A stretch of 7,333 nucleotides of DNA from contig DOHN01000204.1 in the NCBI GenBank assembly GCA_003535195.1, positions 1,009 through 8,341 on the forward strand. The letters run 5' to 3'. Below the pieces are notes generated by a model. The model had not been told where the DNA came from. It saw nothing but the letters and a program-made list of their open reading frames with translations, and did no database searches. The position numbers and the translations under genes are program-made. Of the stretch, positions 5,895 through 7,333 are shown in pieces (positions within the stretch are counted from its first letter, which is position 1; the number at the start of each line of letters is the position of its first letter). The stretch comes from Ruminiclostridium sp. Lineage in GTDB: Bacteria; Bacillota; Clostridia; DSM-8532.

Positions 5895-7193
5895 CTAATG
5901 CGCTAAATGGAAGGCTTTCTCAATTTCAGCAACCTGCCTGTCATTGATAGAAATCACCTCACCTAAGCTCTTGGAAGCGATTAAAGCTTTCGCACTGAAT
6001 TCAGCCACTTCCAGCCGGTCAAAAGCATTTAGCAGCGAACTGCCAGTTACAATAATGCAGTCATTCTCCACAAGGACAATGGGACATTTTTGAATAAAAA
6101 GATCCGCTACCATAGCGGGCTGCATGAAGCTTGAACCAAAGGGCAGTTTTGGAATATTTCTTAATAGAATATAGCTTTCAGGAATGGTACGGGAGTCGAA
6201 GGTTTCATCCGTTACGGCAAACACCATAATATTGTGAGGGTGAGCAATGATAACAGAATGAATATGGGGGTGTTTTTGGTAAATATACTGGTGTAATAAA
6301 ACTGAACGGCTGGGCATTTTTCCCGCTTCTTTTTTCCCATTTTCTATACGTACAATTTCACTCACTTCCAGGTATTTCCTGTCTTTCATATAGGGTGTAA
6401 TAATAAATGATTTATCATCCAGCCTTGTGGAAAAGGTACCCTGAGTACTGGTAAACAACTTTTGATCGTAGGACCGGTGTATCAGTTCGCACATTTCTTT
6501 ACGAGCCGCTCTTTCCTTGCTGCTGTAGCTGGTTGGTACAAATTCCTCCAAGTCTACATGCTGTTTATTTTTTGCAATTTCGATATAGTGTGGGGTCAGG
6601 GAAATAGGCTTGCCTATCCTCCGTGCTTCAATTTCAAGCCTGGCACAGAAATCCAGTGTTTCAAATGCCATAAAAGCCTTGAATAAATTATCACCCACTA
6701 CCACTACTCCATGGTTTTCCAGAATTACGGTATTTATTCCGCGTTTTAATACGGCTGTAATCTTTTCCCCCAGTTCATCACTGCCCGGAAGTCCGTATTC
6801 TGCCATAGCTATTTTCCCGCAGATTAAATTGACATTGGGAATCAGCCTGGTATCCGGCATCTTTCTCACAATGCTGAAGGAAACGAGAGCCGGAGGATGA
6901 GCGTGCAGCACAGCCTTCACATCCGGCCTTTGAGCATATATTGATTGATGAAAGGGAAGCTCGCTGGATGGTTTGTACTTACCAACCATGCTTCCGTCAG
7001 GCTTAACGCAGACAATATCCTTGCCCGTAAGAGAGCCTTTGTCCACTCCGGCCGGAGTAATCCAAATATCTCCGTTATCATCCTTTATAGACAAATTCCC
7101 TCCCGAAGTCGTTGTCATACCATATCCGTAGATTCTTTCCATAATCATGACCAGCTGGTCTGCCGGGTGCATCATTTCAAACTTCATATTCAT
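5895..7193 (-). CDS. Tandem-domain class II aldolase/adducin family protein; second domain degenerate
   Basis: A 432-residue protein made of two class II aldolase domains, where fuculose- and rhamnulose-phosphate aldolases normally have one of about 215-275 residues. Domain 1 (about 8-200) looks intact: SGGNLS (30-35) for phosphate binding, catalytic Glu78 in SSELPFH, and zinc ligands His97 and His99 (LHAHP) and His161 (ENHGVVVVG). Domain 2 (about 228-430) keeps the fold pattern, but the equivalents are TQGTFS (250-255), Ser297 for the Glu, Ile316 and His318 for the HxH pair, and Asp378 for the third His (ENDCIIVTG), so it should not bind zinc normally. From the position next to rhaB it may cleave L-rhamnulose or L-fuculose 1-phosphate; the substrate is not certain, because the operon holds another aldolase. 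The start is ambiguous: ATG at 7193 and ATG at 7187 share a weak GAGAGTAGAGAG region, and 7187 would shorten it by two residues. Confidence 0.88.
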   Translation of the reverse strand: MNMKFEMMHPADQLVMIMERIYGYGMTTTSGGNLSIKDDNGDIWITPAGVDKGSLTGKDIVCVKPDGSMVGKYKPSSELPFHQSIYAQRPDVKAVLHAHPPALVSFSIVRKMPDTRLIPNVNLICGKIAMAEYGLPGSDELGEKITAVLKRGINTVILENHGVVVVGDNLFKAFMAFETLDFCARLEIEARRIGKPISLTPHYIEIAKNKQHVDLEEFVPTSYSSKERAARKEMCELIHRSYDQKLFTSTQGTFSTRLDDKSFIITPYMKDRKYLEVSEIVRIENGKKEAGKMPSRSVLLHQYIYQKHPHIHSVIIAHPHNIMVFAVTDETFDSRTIPESYILLRNIPKLPFGSSFMQPAMVADLFIQKCPIVLVENDCIIVTGSSLLNAFDRLEVAEFSAKALIASKSLGEVISINDRQVAEIEKAFHLAH

Positions 7194-7221
7194 CTCTCTA
7201 CTCTCATTTACCCTGGATTGT

Positions 7222-7333
7222 TTATTTGTATTTTACAGTCAGATTGGTTATAACATGTCCGCATGGACATGTTTCAATGCTCTCGAGTACCCGTTCCAAA
7301 TCTTTGATTTGTGATTTAGCGCCATGAGTGATG
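7222..7333 (-). CDS. C-terminal end of an unidentified upstream gene (partial)
   Basis: A minus-strand frame is open from the right edge to a TAA at 7222-7224, giving 36 residues ending in CPCGHVITNLTVKYK. It contains an amphipathic, helix-like stretch (SQIKDLERVLESIE) and then a Cys-x-Cys-x-His cluster, which looks like real protein. I do not recognise the family. It stops 28 bp before the tandem aldolase start, in the same direction, which fits an upstream operon member. With only 36 codons visible, a chance open frame cannot be excluded. Confidence 0.5.
   Translation of the reverse strand, partial: ITHGAKSQIKDLERVLESIETCPCGHVITNLTVKYK
7252..7273. repeat. Perfect 9-bp inverted repeat upstream of the tandem aldolase
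   Basis: AACATGTCC (7252-7260) and GGACATGTT (7265-7273) are exact reverse complements separated by GCAT. There is no T-tract on either side, so it is not a typical terminator. It lies inside the end of the partial upstream frame, 58 bp before the aldolase start. It could be a protein-binding site, an mRNA hairpin that affects processing within the operon, or a coincidence of coding sequence. Confidence 0.45.

Overview
The window reads as an L-rhamnose utilisation locus from a Gram-positive, Clostridia-like bacterium. The clues are AT-rich intergenic DNA, strong AGGAGG-type ribosome binding sites, a T-tract intrinsic terminator, a TTG start, and the pairing of a DeoR-family regulator with rhaB and rhaA, which resembles the rhamnose operon of Bacillus subtilis. 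I cannot place it at species level. All supported genes lie on the minus strand, so the transcription order runs from the right edge to the left edge.

Right part (7333 to 1933): the tail of an unidentified upstream reading frame, then a tandem-domain class II aldolase, rhamnulokinase (rhaB), L-rhamnose isomerase (rhaA), and a stand-alone class II aldolase resembling the aldolase half of the bifunctional RhaEW protein. Gaps are about 28, 59, 13 and 18 bp, so this looks like one operon. It closes with a clear intrinsic terminator (1933-1969). The promoter of this operon is not visible and probably lies beyond the right edge.

Left part (1930 to 1): a second transcription unit with its own extended -10 promoter, framed by a perfect 12-bp inverted repeat that is a good operator candidate. 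It encodes a DeoR-family repressor and then the ATPase of a CUT2-type (ribose/rhamnose-like) sugar ABC transporter, which runs off the left edge. Its permease and binding protein would be expected further left.

Together the genes would import a deoxyhexose, isomerise L-rhamnose to L-rhamnulose, phosphorylate it to L-rhamnulose 1-phosphate, and split that into dihydroxyacetone phosphate and L-lactaldehyde. No rhamnose mutarotase and no lactaldehyde dehydrogenase or reductase is visible here. The oddest points are two distinct class II aldolases in one operon, one with a second domain that has lost most catalytic residues, and the layered inverted repeats in the regulator's promoter region. I see no CRISPR array, RNA gene, insertion sequence or defence system, and no clear case for a wholly new system.
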